Virus record (IMG/VR): IMGVR_UViG_3300037847_000900
Coordinates: 1-50,397 of that record
Length of the DNA: 50,397 bases
Source of the DNA: a virus
Strand: one strand, 5' to 3'
A program made the translations under genes and the position numbers. The notes below the pieces were generated by a model. That model worked only from the letters and a program-made list of their open reading frames with translations. It was not told the DNA's origin and ran no database searches. This document shows, piece after piece, positions 33,143 to 41,294 of this stretch (its first letter is position 1; each line of letters starts with the position of its first letter).

Positions 33143-34452
33143 CAGCTTATTCTCCAGTTTACTTGTCCCCGACTTTTACTTAGTTCAGTCAATCCCCAAA
33201 CCAAAGCGTCAAGCCTGTCGGGTGAACTATTAGTCTCGCCTGTATAACTGCACATTTGCTGTTCTAGCTCAGGATATGCTCCTACATGGTGCACCCTTCT
33301 TTGCTCATACAAAGCTGCGATTGGTTCAGCTCTGAGTATCTTACCTCTCGTTGCTCTGACAGCTCTATAAGGGACTGTAGCGTCTATATTCCTTATAAGC
33401 CGTTCTACCAAATCTCCGCCATTGTTCACTTCTGCTACTATTCTATCCGCTTCCCATTCATAGAAAGCGTTTACAGCTATTCTACCCCATTTGTCGGCAG
33501 AATGTCTCCCTGACAGATCTTCAAGGACATAGAACTCATTATTAAAGTCCTTCCCTACTATAACTATACCAGTTTCATCAGAGTTGTCATTAGCGGTGAC
33601 TGCAGGATCTATTGCAATTATGATCTGCTGAAGCTCTCTATCTTCGTTGATTCTAGCTTCTTCTATCATGTCAGGAGACCATAGAGCACCCTCAAAGTCC
33701 TCTATGAGCTCTGCGTAGAGCTCCTGCCTTCCTAGGTTAGTTCCCTCATACCTATCTTTTAACATCTGCAAAGCAGACTCAGCTAGGTTCTCTTCATTCT
33801 CAAATGTTGACCCCCTAGTCACATAAACATCATCTCTCTCAATGAGATCTTTTAGGATCTTGATTGGTTTTGGAGTTGTTGTGATCACGCATTGTGGTTT
33901 ATCTCCAAGACGCAGACCAAACATCAGCTGATCAAACGCTTCGGGATATCGCCATGCAGCAATCTCATCACACCATGCTCTATGGAACTGCGGTCCTCTA
34001 AGTCTCTCAGGTTCTTGTGCTGCGAATCCTATGATCTTAGATCCATTGTGTAGACGGATCTCTGAGACTGTAGAGCTGTATCCTGCTTGTTCTTTTGACT
34101 TGAGCAGACATTCTTTAGGGATTACTGATAAGAGACCACTAGGACCACCGAAACAAACTCTCCTGAGATCTCCATGTGTCGGAGCTACAACGGCACAATT
34201 AACATTGGGATTGTCCATAGCATAGATTGCTATATCTTCAGCTCCTGTTCTTGTCTTACCCCAACCCCTTCCTGCAAGGATTAGCCAAATAAGAAAGTCA
34301 GCTTCAGGTGTAAGCTGCTTCTCTCTAGCTGTTCCTAGCCATTCAGTGTAGTGAGTCGCTGTCGCTGTTGAGACGCTCTCGTTTAACTTCGTGTAAGAGG
34401 TCCATAACTCTTCTGAAAGACTCTGCTTCTTTGACAGTGCTGTTGACATTGA
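33142..34452 (-). CDS. terL: Terminase large subunit
   Basis: About 436 residues from ATG 34452; a longer frame to 34470 is possible. The ATPase Walker A is LAGRGWGKTRTGAE, the Walker B region FHRAWCDEIAAW, and the coupling region CVITTTPKP. The RNase H-like nuclease shows IIAIDPAVTAND and PDRLDALVWGLTEL. The family is that of HK97/gene-transfer-agent terminases. The gene overlaps terS by about 110 bases, an unusually long overlap. It drives DNA packaging through the portal. Confidence 0.95.
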   Translation of the reverse strand, partial: SMSTALSKKQSLSEELWTSYTKLNESVSTATATHYTEWLGTAREKQLTPEADFLIWLILAGRGWGKTRTGAEDIAIYAMDNPNVNCAVVAPTHGDLRRVCFGGPSGLLSVIPKECLLKSKEQAGYSSTVSEIRLHNGSKIIGFAAQEPERLRGPQFHRAWCDEIAAWRYPEAFDQLMFGLRLGDKPQCVITTTPKPIKILKDLIERDDVYVTRGSTFENEENLAESALQMLKDRYEGTNLGRQELYAELIEDFEGALWSPDMIEEARINEDRELQQIIIAIDPAVTANDNSDETGIVIVGKDFNNEFYVLEDLSGRHSADKWGRIAVNAFYEWEADRIVAEVNNGGDLVERLIRNIDATVPYRAVRATRGKILRAEPIAALYEQRRVHHVGAYPELEQQMCSYTGETNSSPDRLDALVWGLTELSKSRGQVNWRIS

Positions 34453-34912
34453 TGTTCTCCGTGACTTCACCCATTGCTACCTTGCCTAGCTTTTGAGCTA
34501 CTGTAAGGGCATTACATAACGCTAATAGGTGCTGCGGTGGAAAAGGTCTACTCTTCATCTTGAGAGCTTCGCTGTTCATCTGAAAGTAGTAATCAACCTG
34601 TCCTATTATCTCCTTAGATTTCTTTATCATTTCATCATCAAGTTTAGAGCCTTCTTTAACCCTTTCTTGAGCTCTCTTTTTATTGAGTTCTTCTATGACC
34701 TCTTGCTCAAACTGAGATCTTAGAGCTTTCCAGTTCTCAGATCTTGCAGCTCTATATAAGGTAGCAGAAGCCACATTATGCTTTTTGATCAATTCATCAA
34801 TAGTAAAATGCTTCCTCTCACCTGACTCAAGCTCTATACCCTGCACAAACTCGGCTTTTATCTGAGTTCGCAGATCGGGTGTCAGTTTAGTTTTGGTATT
34901 CTTTTTGGTCAT
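34343..34912 (-). CDS. terS: Terminase small subunit-like
   Basis: 189 residues. An N-terminal helix-turn-helix (TIDELIKKHNVASATLYRAA, about 36-55) is followed by helical oligomerisation segments, and it lies directly before terL. This matches small terminases that bind the packaging start. The C-terminus is encoded within the start of terL. Assignment by domain and position. Confidence 0.75.
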   Translation of the reverse strand: MTKKNTKTKLTPDLRTQIKAEFVQGIELESGERKHFTIDELIKKHNVASATLYRAARSENWKALRSQFEQEVIEELNKKRAQERVKEGSKLDDEMIKKSKEIIGQVDYYFQMNSEALKMKSRPFPPQHLLALCNALTVAQKLGKVAMGEVTENINVNSTVKEAESFRRVMDLLHEVKRERLNSDSDSLH

Positions 34913-34970
34913 AATCTCTCAAATATTATCATTATTTTTCGTCATATTACAAACAGTCATATAAATACCC

Positions 34971-35001
34971 TATTCCAATTTGGATTAATATGTGATATAA
35001 T
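34971..35001 (+). promoter_or_regulatory. Extended -10 promoter of rightward early genes
   Basis: TGATATAAT (34993-35001) is a perfect extended -10 (TG-n-TATAAT). A weak -35 (TTCCAA, 34973-34978) stands 17 bases upstream inside TATTCCAATTTG. It drives the plus-strand block from 35034. The motif TATTCC(A/G)AT-n-TG recurs at three other phage promoters. Confidence 0.65.
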
Positions 35002-35033
35002 CTTCTTTTAGATAAAATATGAGGAAACATAAA

Positions 35034-35402
35034 ATGATAAAAAACTTAGATAGATTGAAAAGATATTGGGTCTACTGGGACGGCTATAGAGTGGTCCAAG
35101 TAAGATCTGTAGGATACAAGTGGTGTTGGATTAGATCAGGTCCATTCTCAGGACCTTACCAACGCAAGTTCTCTAAAGTCAAAAGATCCGTTTGGGATAA
35201 GATGATGATCAGCACAATGGAAGAGCTGCAAGACAAAGTTGATATACAAAATCGTGCAGCTGCTCTAGGGATCTCTAACATAGTCAAATGTAAGAAGGTT
35301 AAGTCTCACCCTACTAAGAAGTTTGGGTGGCGTTATAGGACCTTTGAGGAGATCTCAGATATGGTTTTTGAAGCTGATGTATTGCCAAGGAGATATGGCT
35401 AA
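35034..35402 (+). CDS. Hypothetical early protein
   Basis: 122 residues from ATG 35034, which has AGGA eight bases upstream; an ATG at 35019 opens the same frame. Basic and rich in Trp, Tyr and Arg at the N-terminus (RLKRYWVYWDGYRVVQVRS). First gene after the rightward promoter, hence likely early. No family recognised. Confidence 0.65.
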   Translation: MIKNLDRLKRYWVYWDGYRVVQVRSVGYKWCWIRSGPFSGPYQRKFSKVKRSVWDKMMISTMEELQDKVDIQNRAAALGISNIVKCKKVKSHPTKKFGWRYRTFEEISDMVFEADVLPRRYG

Positions 35403-35692
35403 TGATCATTGATAAGAATATTCCTCTCTTGGAGTTAGTAGATCCTCTAGGGAGAAAGACACATAGACTTAAGATTGATGAGATCTATCACACATTACAT
35501 GAAATGGAAATTGGTGACTCTGTATTCTTTGAGGACCACGCAGAAGCAAACAAGTTTAGATCAAGAGCTCATAACTGGTTAGTTCATGGCTACTGGACCA
35601 AGCAGTTTGCATTGCGGGAAGTTGAAGGTGGATTCAGAGTTTGGAGAATAGAGGACAAACAAGTAATTGATCAGGGATTTAAACTGAGTTGA
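35402..35692 (+). CDS. Hypothetical early protein
   Basis: 96 residues. Its ATG overlaps the stop of the previous gene (TAATG). GDSVFFEDHAEANKFRSRAH, then GGFRVWRIE, suggests a small alpha/beta fold like short phage regulators of unknown role. A promoter with a shared motif overlaps its 3' end. Confidence 0.65.
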   Translation: MIIDKNIPLLELVDPLGRKTHRLKIDEIYHTLHEMEIGDSVFFEDHAEANKFRSRAHNWLVHGYWTKQFALREVEGGFRVWRIEDKQVIDQGFKLS

Positions 35693-35716
35693 TTTAGTAT
35701 TCCGATATGGTATATT
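35689..35716 (+). promoter_or_regulatory. Promoter before replication genes
   Basis: TTGATT (35689-35694), 16 bases, then TATATT (35711-35716). The motif TATTCCGATATG (35698-35709) fills the spacer, a natural place for a repressor. Downstream is AGGAGA at good distance from the ATG at 35745. Confidence 0.55.
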
Positions 35717-35744
35717 GAATGTCCGTTTTTTTATAGGAGAAATT

Positions 35745-36422
35745 ATGTCAATAGAATGTCTAAACAAAGCACTCAAGATTGAGTTTGACGGACAGACACC
35801 AACAAAGAGATTGATCTTAATTCTTCTAGCTAATTATTGTGATGACAATAACAGCTGCTACCCATCTTACAAACACATTGCGAAACTCGCAGGTCTCAAA
35901 GACACAAAGCACATTGCAAACATCATCAAAGAATTTGAACAGCTAGGACTTTTAAGAATAGAGAACAGAAGAAATGAAGATGGTGGTAATACATCTAACC
36001 GCTACCACCTGACCCTAGGGTCTACACAATCCCCCCCTGTAGGTCTCAGGACCACCACCCCCCTTGTCCCCACCCCTGACAATACTAAAGAAGATACAAA
36101 AGAAAATATATATAGGACTTTTCTCGTTGATAGCTTTGGCACTTTTTGGGATCACTATCCTAGAAAAGTTGCAAAGGATAATGCACGGAAGAGCTATGAA
36201 AAATTGATGAGGTCTCTGAGGAAGAAACACTCAAAAAAAGAACATCAGATCTTTGCGGATCAACTGGCTCAAAGCTCAAAAAATTATGCAGCTTATGTCA
36301 AAGCAGAGAAGGTAGAAGATCAATTTGTCTTGCATGGATCAACATACTTGAACCAAAGACGATTTGAAGATTATCAAAATGTTAAGATAAGGAAAAAAAG
36401 TTTAAATGCAATAGCAGGGTAA
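35745..36422 (+). CDS. Replication initiator-like winged-helix protein
   Basis: 225 residues from ATG 35745 (AGGAGA upstream; a longer frame opens at 35715). The N-terminus, TPTKRLILILLANYCDDNNS then CYPSYKHIAKLAGLKDTKHI, is the winged helix found in phage O/DnaD-like replication proteins. A Pro/Thr-rich linker (about 95-115) leads to a basic C-terminus (FWDHYPRKVAKDNARKSYEK), as in replisome organiser proteins. It precedes the helicase gene by 4 bases. Confidence 0.75.
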   Translation: MSIECLNKALKIEFDGQTPTKRLILILLANYCDDNNSCYPSYKHIAKLAGLKDTKHIANIIKEFEQLGLLRIENRRNEDGGNTSNRYHLTLGSTQSPPVGLRTTTPLVPTPDNTKEDTKENIYRTFLVDSFGTFWDHYPRKVAKDNARKSYEKLMRSLRKKHSKKEHQIFADQLAQSSKNYAAYVKAEKVEDQFVLHGSTYLNQRRFEDYQNVKIRKKSLNAIAG

Positions 36423-36426
36423 AATT

Positions 36427-38151
36427 ATGAATGACATAAGTCGCAAACTCTCAGAAGAGGGTATCTCTCAAAAGAATAATAATATGACCTTCAGAGAAGG
36501 TAATCAGAAGCTCAAATGTCCTAAGTGTCAACCGCCACATAACTCCAAAGACACTCCCCTATCACTAACCATAAATGGATCTACTTGTGTTTGGAAATGT
36601 CACCATTGCGAATGGTCAGGTGGAACTGGTGATGGGACTGGATCTTATAGAGCTCCACAAAGGGTATATCAAAAACCTAAAGTCCCTGAGAAATTTATCC
36701 AAGCTGATTTTGTAGCTGACTACTTTATCAAGAGAGGGATCTCAAAAAAGACCTTAGACAAATTCAATATCTATTCTCAATATGAGTGGATTGCTTTTCC
36801 CTACTATGACCTTGATGGATCTATAGCCAATGTCAAATATAGGACAGTTAAAAAAGAGTTCCGTCAATCTGCTAACGCCAAGAAGATAATTTACAACTAT
36901 AACAATGTCCATGATCAGGAGACTGTCATTTATGTTGAGGGTGAGATTGATGTTTTGTCCTTAGCTCAAGTCGGATTTATGAACGCTACTACTCTGAGTG
37001 ATGGAGCTGCACCTACTGTAAGTAAAGATCCAAATGATTCTAGGTTTCAGGGCATGGCAAACTCACCTATCCAAGCTGAAAAGGTGATCCTGTTTTGTGA
37101 CAATGATAAAGCAGGTAAAGCTCTAAAAGAATCTATCCTGTATAGAGTAGGTAAAGATAAAGCATGGTATGTAAACCTATCAAAGTATGAGGACTGTAAG
37201 GACGCAAATGATGTCCTTGTGAAGCACGGAGAAGCTGCTCTAAAGGATCTTATAGACAATGCTATACCTTATCCAGTAGAGGGTCTTTATAGAGCTTCTG
37301 ACTACAATGAAGAGGTCATGGATCTCTATGAGGGCAGGTATGTTAAACCCATACAGATCGGAATTGCGGGTCTTGATGAGATCTACAAGATTCAGAAGGG
37401 CACTTTCCATTGTATAAGCGGTGTCCCTAACCACGGAAAGTCTCTCTTTTTGGATCACATTCTTTTGAAAATAGCTGAGAATCACAACTGGAAGTTTGCA
37501 ATCTTCTCTCCTGAGCACTCTTCAGCTATGCACATACGCAGACTTTTGCAGATCTATTTACAGAAAAGTTTTGATGAATCTAACTATGAGCGTATGTCAA
37601 AAGATGATTTGGCTAGGGGAATGATGTTTATCAACAAGCATTTCTTCTTCATTGAAACTAGAGAAGCAGTGCCAAATATAGATCTCATTATGAGGATTTC
37701 TAAAGGTTTCGTTTACAAATATGGTTCTGCAGCTGCAGGAGTTGGTGTAGTAATAGATCCTTACAATGAAGTTGACGCAAATAGAAAGCAAGGTAAGAGA
37801 GAAGATGAGCACATTAGAGACTTCATATCAGAGTGTAAGAAGTTTTGCAGGAATCATAACGCTGTTGTTTGGTGCGTAGCTCACCCTACAAAGCTGCCAA
37901 GAGAATCAGATGGATCTTATGCAGTCCCAACAGCTTACTCAATCTCAGGGAGCTCACATTGGGCAAACATGAGTGATGTTATTGCAGTGGTCCATAGAGA
38001 CTTTGATGAGAATACAAGCTCATTTATCACTAGGAAGATCCGTGAGCAGGATCTCTATGGCAAGATTGGTGAGGTCAAAATGCAATACAACTTTAGGAAA
38101 TTCAGCTTTGAGCCGTATGTTCAATCTGATGATTATTATAACTTTGACTAG
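36427..38151 (+). CDS. Primase-helicase (T7 gp4/Twinkle type)
   Basis: 574 residues. A zinc finger (CPKC at about 31-34, CHHC at about 59-62) is followed by TOPRIM (IYVEGEIDVLSLAQVG near 168, ILFCDNDKAGKAL near 222) and a RecA-like helicase (Walker A GVPNHGKS near 331-338, Walker B GVVIDPYNE near 440, SSHWANMSDVIAVVHR near 515). The order is that of T7 gp4-type primase-helicases. It unwinds and primes the phage replication fork. The phage carries no polymerase gene here, so it presumably uses the host enzyme. Confidence 0.93.
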   Translation: MNDISRKLSEEGISQKNNNMTFREGNQKLKCPKCQPPHNSKDTPLSLTINGSTCVWKCHHCEWSGGTGDGTGSYRAPQRVYQKPKVPEKFIQADFVADYFIKRGISKKTLDKFNIYSQYEWIAFPYYDLDGSIANVKYRTVKKEFRQSANAKKIIYNYNNVHDQETVIYVEGEIDVLSLAQVGFMNATTLSDGAAPTVSKDPNDSRFQGMANSPIQAEKVILFCDNDKAGKALKESILYRVGKDKAWYVNLSKYEDCKDANDVLVKHGEAALKDLIDNAIPYPVEGLYRASDYNEEVMDLYEGRYVKPIQIGIAGLDEIYKIQKGTFHCISGVPNHGKSLFLDHILLKIAENHNWKFAIFSPEHSSAMHIRRLLQIYLQKSFDESNYERMSKDDLARGMMFINKHFFFIETREAVPNIDLIMRISKGFVYKYGSAAAGVGVVIDPYNEVDANRKQGKREDEHIRDFISECKKFCRNHNAVVWCVAHPTKLPRESDGSYAVPTAYSISGSSHWANMSDVIAVVHRDFDENTSSFITRKIREQDLYGKIGEVKMQYNFRKFSFEPYVQSDDYYNFD

Positions 38152-38160
38152 GAGAAAAAT

Positions 38161-38349
38161 ATGTCATTACAAATTGTTCCAAAGAAAGCGAATACAGCTA
38201 CTGTTCAATTCAGGATAGATCCTGACACAAAGCAAATGCTAACTAAGCTCAGGAATCACTACGGGGTCACTAGCGGTCCTCTAATAAAAAAGATGATCCA
38301 ATATCACTATAAAGATTTGATGAAGCTAGAGGACTCTAGGAAGGACTAG
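38161..38349 (+). CDS. Small ribbon-helix-helix-like protein
   Basis: 62 residues, behind a strong AGGAGAAAAATATG start region also used at 40424 and 42094. VQFRIDPDTKQMLTKLRNHY, then SGPLIKKMIQYHYKDL, reads as strand-helix-helix, the fold of Arc/MetJ-type DNA-binding dimers. It converges, with a 4-base overlap, on the Cro-like gene. A regulator is likely; target unknown. Confidence 0.6.
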   Translation: MSLQIVPKKANTATVQFRIDPDTKQMLTKLRNHYGVTSGPLIKKMIQYHYKDLMKLEDSRKD

Positions 38350-38555
38350 AGATCTAAAAAGAAGTCATTGGGTGTGACTGCACCATTTGTAGTTCTATGA
38401 ATTGCAACAATGGCTTCTTTGCATGGAATCCTTTGCCCAAGAATATACTTTGACAATCCCCCCTGACTAATTCTGTAGCCAGTGACAGAATCCATCTCTG
38501 CAATAAATGCTTCCTGAGTGATCTTCTTTTCTTTGAGGTAGTCTCCTAGTTGCAT
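38346..38555 (-). CDS. Cro/CI-like helix-turn-helix regulator
   Basis: 69 residues. LGDYLKEKKITQEAFIAEMD, then ISQGGLSKYILGQRIPCKEA, and NGAVTPNDFF form a five-helix XRE-type HTH of the Cro family. It is divergent from the recombination operon; the gap between them holds a promoter and an inverted repeat. No larger repressor gene or integrase was found, so it may time early expression rather than lysogeny. Confidence 0.8.
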   Translation of the reverse strand: MQLGDYLKEKKITQEAFIAEMDSVTGYRISQGGLSKYILGQRIPCKEAIVAIHRTTNGAVTPNDFFLDL

Positions 38556-38582
38556 ATCAGTCCTTTTTTATTCCAATGTGTA

Positions 38583-38611
38583 TTGAATTATATGTCATAG
38601 TGGGTTAAAAT
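38583..38611 (+). promoter_or_regulatory. Promoter and possible operator of recombination operon
   Basis: TTGAAT (38583-38588), 17 bases, TAAAAT (38606-38611). The half-sites ATTGAAT and ATTCAAT form an inverted repeat across it, and TATTCCAATGTG (38569-38580) lies just upstream. The position between the Cro-like gene and the operon makes regulation by the Cro-like protein plausible. Confidence 0.55.
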
Positions 38612-38655
38612 TCAATCTGATTTAATGAAACATTACATCTAATGAGGACTATAAA

Positions 38656-39453
38656 ATGACTAATAATCCATTTGAGCAATTTGATATCAATCACTTGAGC
38701 TCACAATCAATCAATCTTTATCTATCCAATATCCCTCTTTTCATTGTTCGCTATTGTGTCGGTTTCCGATCTGCAACAAATTCAGCAATGCTGAGAGGGA
38801 CAGTGACAGATAAATTTATAGGTAAAGGCTTAGGCTTTGAGAAGAATGAAGATGGGATCTATGAGCCTGTCAAAGATATACCATCTGATGAGAAGCTGCT
38901 AGAGGGAGCTGAGAATTACTTTACAGCTGCAATAGAAGATCTTGAAGATGAGCCTGAGAAGATCAACAAGGAGCTAGAGAGCGTCAATAAATATCTAAAG
39001 GTAGGATTGCCTTTCTATAGATCTCTAGGAACTCCTGAATCATATCAACAACGGGTAGAGCTAGACTTTGATTTGCCCGTCAACATTATCGGTTTTGCTG
39101 ACTTAACCTTTGAGGATTCTGTCAGAGATATAAAAACCTCTGCAAGGAAGCCGTCAGCAATTACCCCACAAGTCTCAAGGCAGTTAGCAATATATGCAGC
39201 TGCATTAGAGAAGCGTCAAGCCGTAGCAGACTATCTTGTAGTTTCAAAGACTAGCCAGTCGGTAGAGTCTTTGGAATGTGATGATCTGAATATGCGTCTT
39301 GATGAGGTTTATCAGGTGAGTCAGAAGATAACTAACCTGTTAAGCAACAATGATATTAACTCTCTTTGTGATCAGTTCTACCCTGATTTCTCTGACTGGC
39401 GTTGGGATCAGGGCAGCATTGAAGCAGCAAAGAAATTATGGAGCATAAAATGA
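38656..39453 (+). CDS. PD-(D/E)XK nuclease (Cas4/RecB-like exonuclease)
   Basis: 265 residues. SSQSINLYLSNIPLFIVRYC, RGTVTDKFIGKG, then IIGFADLTFEDSVRDIKTSA (Asp, then D-x-K) and SRQLAIYAAAL are the motifs of phage PDDEXK exonucleases. It overlaps the single-strand annealing protein gene by 4 bases, the classic exonuclease-annealing pair (compare lambda exo/bet). Confidence 0.82.
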   Translation: MTNNPFEQFDINHLSSQSINLYLSNIPLFIVRYCVGFRSATNSAMLRGTVTDKFIGKGLGFEKNEDGIYEPVKDIPSDEKLLEGAENYFTAAIEDLEDEPEKINKELESVNKYLKVGLPFYRSLGTPESYQQRVELDFDLPVNIIGFADLTFEDSVRDIKTSARKPSAITPQVSRQLAIYAAALEKRQAVADYLVVSKTSQSVESLECDDLNMRLDEVYQVSQKITNLLSNNDINSLCDQFYPDFSDWRWDQGSIEAAKKLWSIK

Positions 39454-40115
39454 AGCTATCAAATGAGATAACCTATGCCCAAGTTTGGGCAACTTTAAAC
39501 TCTGTTGATCTGTCTAAGTTCCATGAAAAGAAAGGTAATTTCACTTACCTATCTTGGACTGACGCTTGGACCATATTGATGGAGCATTATCCGTTTGCTT
39601 CTTATGAGTTTCACAATGAAACCTATGAAGAGAATGGAACTGTAATGACGCATTGCACTGTAAGGATCGGAGATCTAAGCAGGTATATGTGGCTACCCGT
39701 GATGGATAATAGATTGGTCTCAATCAAGAATCCAACAACTAGAGAGATCCAAGATTCACGCATGAGGTGCTTAGTTAAGTGCCTAGCTGTCTTTGGTCTA
39801 GGAATGTATATATTCAAGGGTCAGGATCTTCCTGACGCTTCTAAGGACGCAGCTGAAGCTGAGGTCAAGTATCGTTTCAGGTTCGTTAAGACTGGCGGTG
39901 AGATAGTCGGAGCTGATACATCAAAGGAATACTTAGATGTCATTAGACCGCTTCTAAAGACCCCTAGTAATGTCCTGCATAAGAAAGCCTTTAACGCCAA
40001 CAAAGAGCAAATAGAAGAAGCTCAGAAGTGCGTAGCGGTAGAAGATACCGATATAGAAGCTAGATATGCAAAGCTCTTTGAGCTCTACACTGAGAATGAA
40101 AATGACAGTGCCTGA
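39450..40115 (+). CDS. Single-strand annealing protein (Sak3/DUF1071)
   Basis: 221 residues from ATG 39450, overlapping the nuclease stop (ATGA); an ATG at 39438 is in frame. NFTYLSWTDAWTILMEHYPF, then WLPVMDNR and RMRCLVKCLAVFGLGMYIFK, followed by GQDLPD, is the DUF1071/Sak3 signature, a Rad52-like annealing family. It works with the upstream nuclease and the downstream SSB-like protein. Confidence 0.85.
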   Translation: MKLSNEITYAQVWATLNSVDLSKFHEKKGNFTYLSWTDAWTILMEHYPFASYEFHNETYEENGTVMTHCTVRIGDLSRYMWLPVMDNRLVSIKNPTTREIQDSRMRCLVKCLAVFGLGMYIFKGQDLPDASKDAAEAEVKYRFRFVKTGGEIVGADTSKEYLDVIRPLLKTPSNVLHKKAFNANKEQIEEAQKCVAVEDTDIEARYAKLFELYTENENDSA

Positions 40116-40410
40116 AGCTCTAAGAGGAAAGCCTAAGTCAAAACTTAGCGTGACTGATTGTGTTTACCTTTGCCTTCGCAAGGGTAGATACATGATGTTC
40201 CATGAGATTAAAGAAATGATTAATCAGAATACTGGTAAGTATTATGGTGAAGCAACAATCTCAGCTGCGATTAGGGATCTCAGAAATGAAGGTCCTAGAG
40301 CAAAATATGGATTGCACCCTTATGAAGAGGTTGTGATCAAGCGTAGAAGAAAAAATAGCAAAGGCTATGAATACAAACTCGTAGAGTATCAAGGCTCTAC
40401 AAGAATATAG
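40096..40410 (+). CDS. Winged-helix-like DNA-binding protein
   Basis: 104 residues from ATG 40096 (another ATG at 40102); overlaps the annealing protein gene. LSVTDCVYLCLRKGRYMMFHEIKEMI, read in two parts around residue 25, and ATISAAIRDLRNEG suggest a winged helix, and the C-terminus is basic (KRRRKN). Such proteins sit in phage recombination operons; the exact job is unknown. Confidence 0.6.
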   Translation: MKMTVPEALRGKPKSKLSVTDCVYLCLRKGRYMMFHEIKEMINQNTGKYYGEATISAAIRDLRNEGPRAKYGLHPYEEVVIKRRRKNSKGYEYKLVEYQGSTRI

Positions 40411-40423
40411 TAAGGAGAAAAAT

Positions 40424-40828
40424 ATGGAGTTTGAAAAGAAGGAGCTGAAAGGCAGAATGTGGAGTGAGCAAAATGCCAAGGTAGTTTGGAAAGGTCCAAT
40501 ATATATCAACGGCAAAGATGAATACTTCACTATTCTTAAGACTGAAGTTCAAGGGAAACCAAAGTTTGAGATCTTAAAATCTTGTGGACTTTTGTATCTC
40601 AAAGATGATCAGTCTAAACCCAATGCACCTGACATTGGCGGTCCAATCACACATGAAAAGATTGCCTATAAGTTCGGTGGTTGGGAACAACAAAATCCTG
40701 ATAGTGGTGATGTTTCACTATCTGTTGGGTTGCTTGTAAGTGAGATACAAGCTCAAGCTGCGGAAGATTCTGCAGCTCCTGCAGCATTTCCTGCAGATGA
40801 TTCCTCAGAAGAGGATATTCCTTTTTAG
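40424..40828 (+). CDS. Single-stranded DNA-binding protein-like
   Basis: 134 residues. A beta-rich N-terminal part (about 1-100) is followed by an Ala/Pro-rich linker and the acidic tip DDSSEEDIPF, the conserved SSB end that recruits repair partners. It is preceded by AGGAGAAAAATATG. Its position after the annealing protein supports ssDNA binding. Confidence 0.72.
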   Translation: MEFEKKELKGRMWSEQNAKVVWKGPIYINGKDEYFTILKTEVQGKPKFEILKSCGLLYLKDDQSKPNAPDIGGPITHEKIAYKFGGWEQQNPDSGDVSLSVGLLVSEIQAQAAEDSAAPAAFPADDSSEEDIPF

Positions 40829-40843
40829 GTTATACTTTTGTCT

Positions 40844-41179
40844 ATGGCTAAAAGGTTCATAGATAAAGACCACCTGAAAAGGATCACAAAGCTGCCCTGC
40901 CTAATAAGCAGGGCGGGTTTCTACAGCTGCAATAAGCCAGTCCAAGCACATCATCTACTGCGTCCCTCTACTGGTCCTAGAATGGGTGTAAAGAGCTCTG
41001 ACGCAGAAACAATACCCCTTTGCTATCACCATCATGGATTGCTACACACTAAGCACGGCACTGAAGAGAGCTTCTTCAAGCATTATGGATTGCCTAAAGA
41101 CTACGGCATAAAAGAAGCTAAAAGGCTCTATGAAGAGACTCTATGGCTTAGAGAGCAAGATGATGACCTGCCTTTTTAG
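40844..41179 (+). CDS. HNH-like nuclease / recombination protein
   Basis: 111 residues from ATG 40844 (a TTG at 40838 is an alternative). C-x-x-x(n)-C around CLISRAGFYSCNKPVQAHHL, then KSSDAETIPLCYHHHGLLHT, gives the HH and C-x-x-HH residues of a beta-beta-alpha metal fold, as in NinG/DUF968-like phage proteins. It ends in DDDLPF, an SSB-like acidic tip. Possibly a junction or single-strand nuclease. Confidence 0.7.
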   Translation: MAKRFIDKDHLKRITKLPCLISRAGFYSCNKPVQAHHLLRPSTGPRMGVKSSDAETIPLCYHHHGLLHTKHGTEESFFKHYGLPKDYGIKEAKRLYEETLWLREQDDDLPF

Positions 41180-41203
41180 AAATCAGATCTGCAGATCCTA
41201 AAA

Positions 41204-41219
41204 TGTTTCACATGGAACA
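41204..41219. promoter_or_regulatory. parS-like inverted repeat
   Basis: TGTTTCACATGGAACA differs at one base from the ParB centromere consensus TGTT(T/C)CACGTG(G/A)AACA. It lies in the 115-base gap upstream of a strong promoter. No parA/parB is encoded here, so a host ParB would be needed; it could instead be an unrelated operator. Confidence 0.4.
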
Positions 41220-41234
41220 TTATGTCATTATGTA

Positions 41235-41263
41235 TTGACAATTATGTCAAAAAGACATATATT
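41235..41263 (+). promoter_or_regulatory. Strong sigma70-type promoter
   Basis: TTGACA (41235-41240), exactly 17 bases, TATATT (41258-41263): the best consensus promoter in the window. It reads into the small-gene block from 41295, which has AGGAGA before its first ATG. Confidence 0.8.
41243..41259. promoter_or_regulatory. Operator-like palindrome over the -10
   Basis: TATGTC, AAAAA, GACATA form a perfect 6-bp inverted repeat between the -35 and -10 boxes, ending in the -10. Two further TATGTC-type half sites lie just upstream (41221-41226 and the reverse in TTGACA). A repressor bound here would block the promoter. Confidence 0.6.
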
Positions 41264-41294
41264 AGAAGGGTATTAATCAAAGCAAGGAGATAAA

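Noticed and set aside
38346-38655. Lysogeny control region with integration site
   Set aside because: Only a Cro-like gene is present; no integrase, excisionase, large repressor or attachment-like repeat was found.
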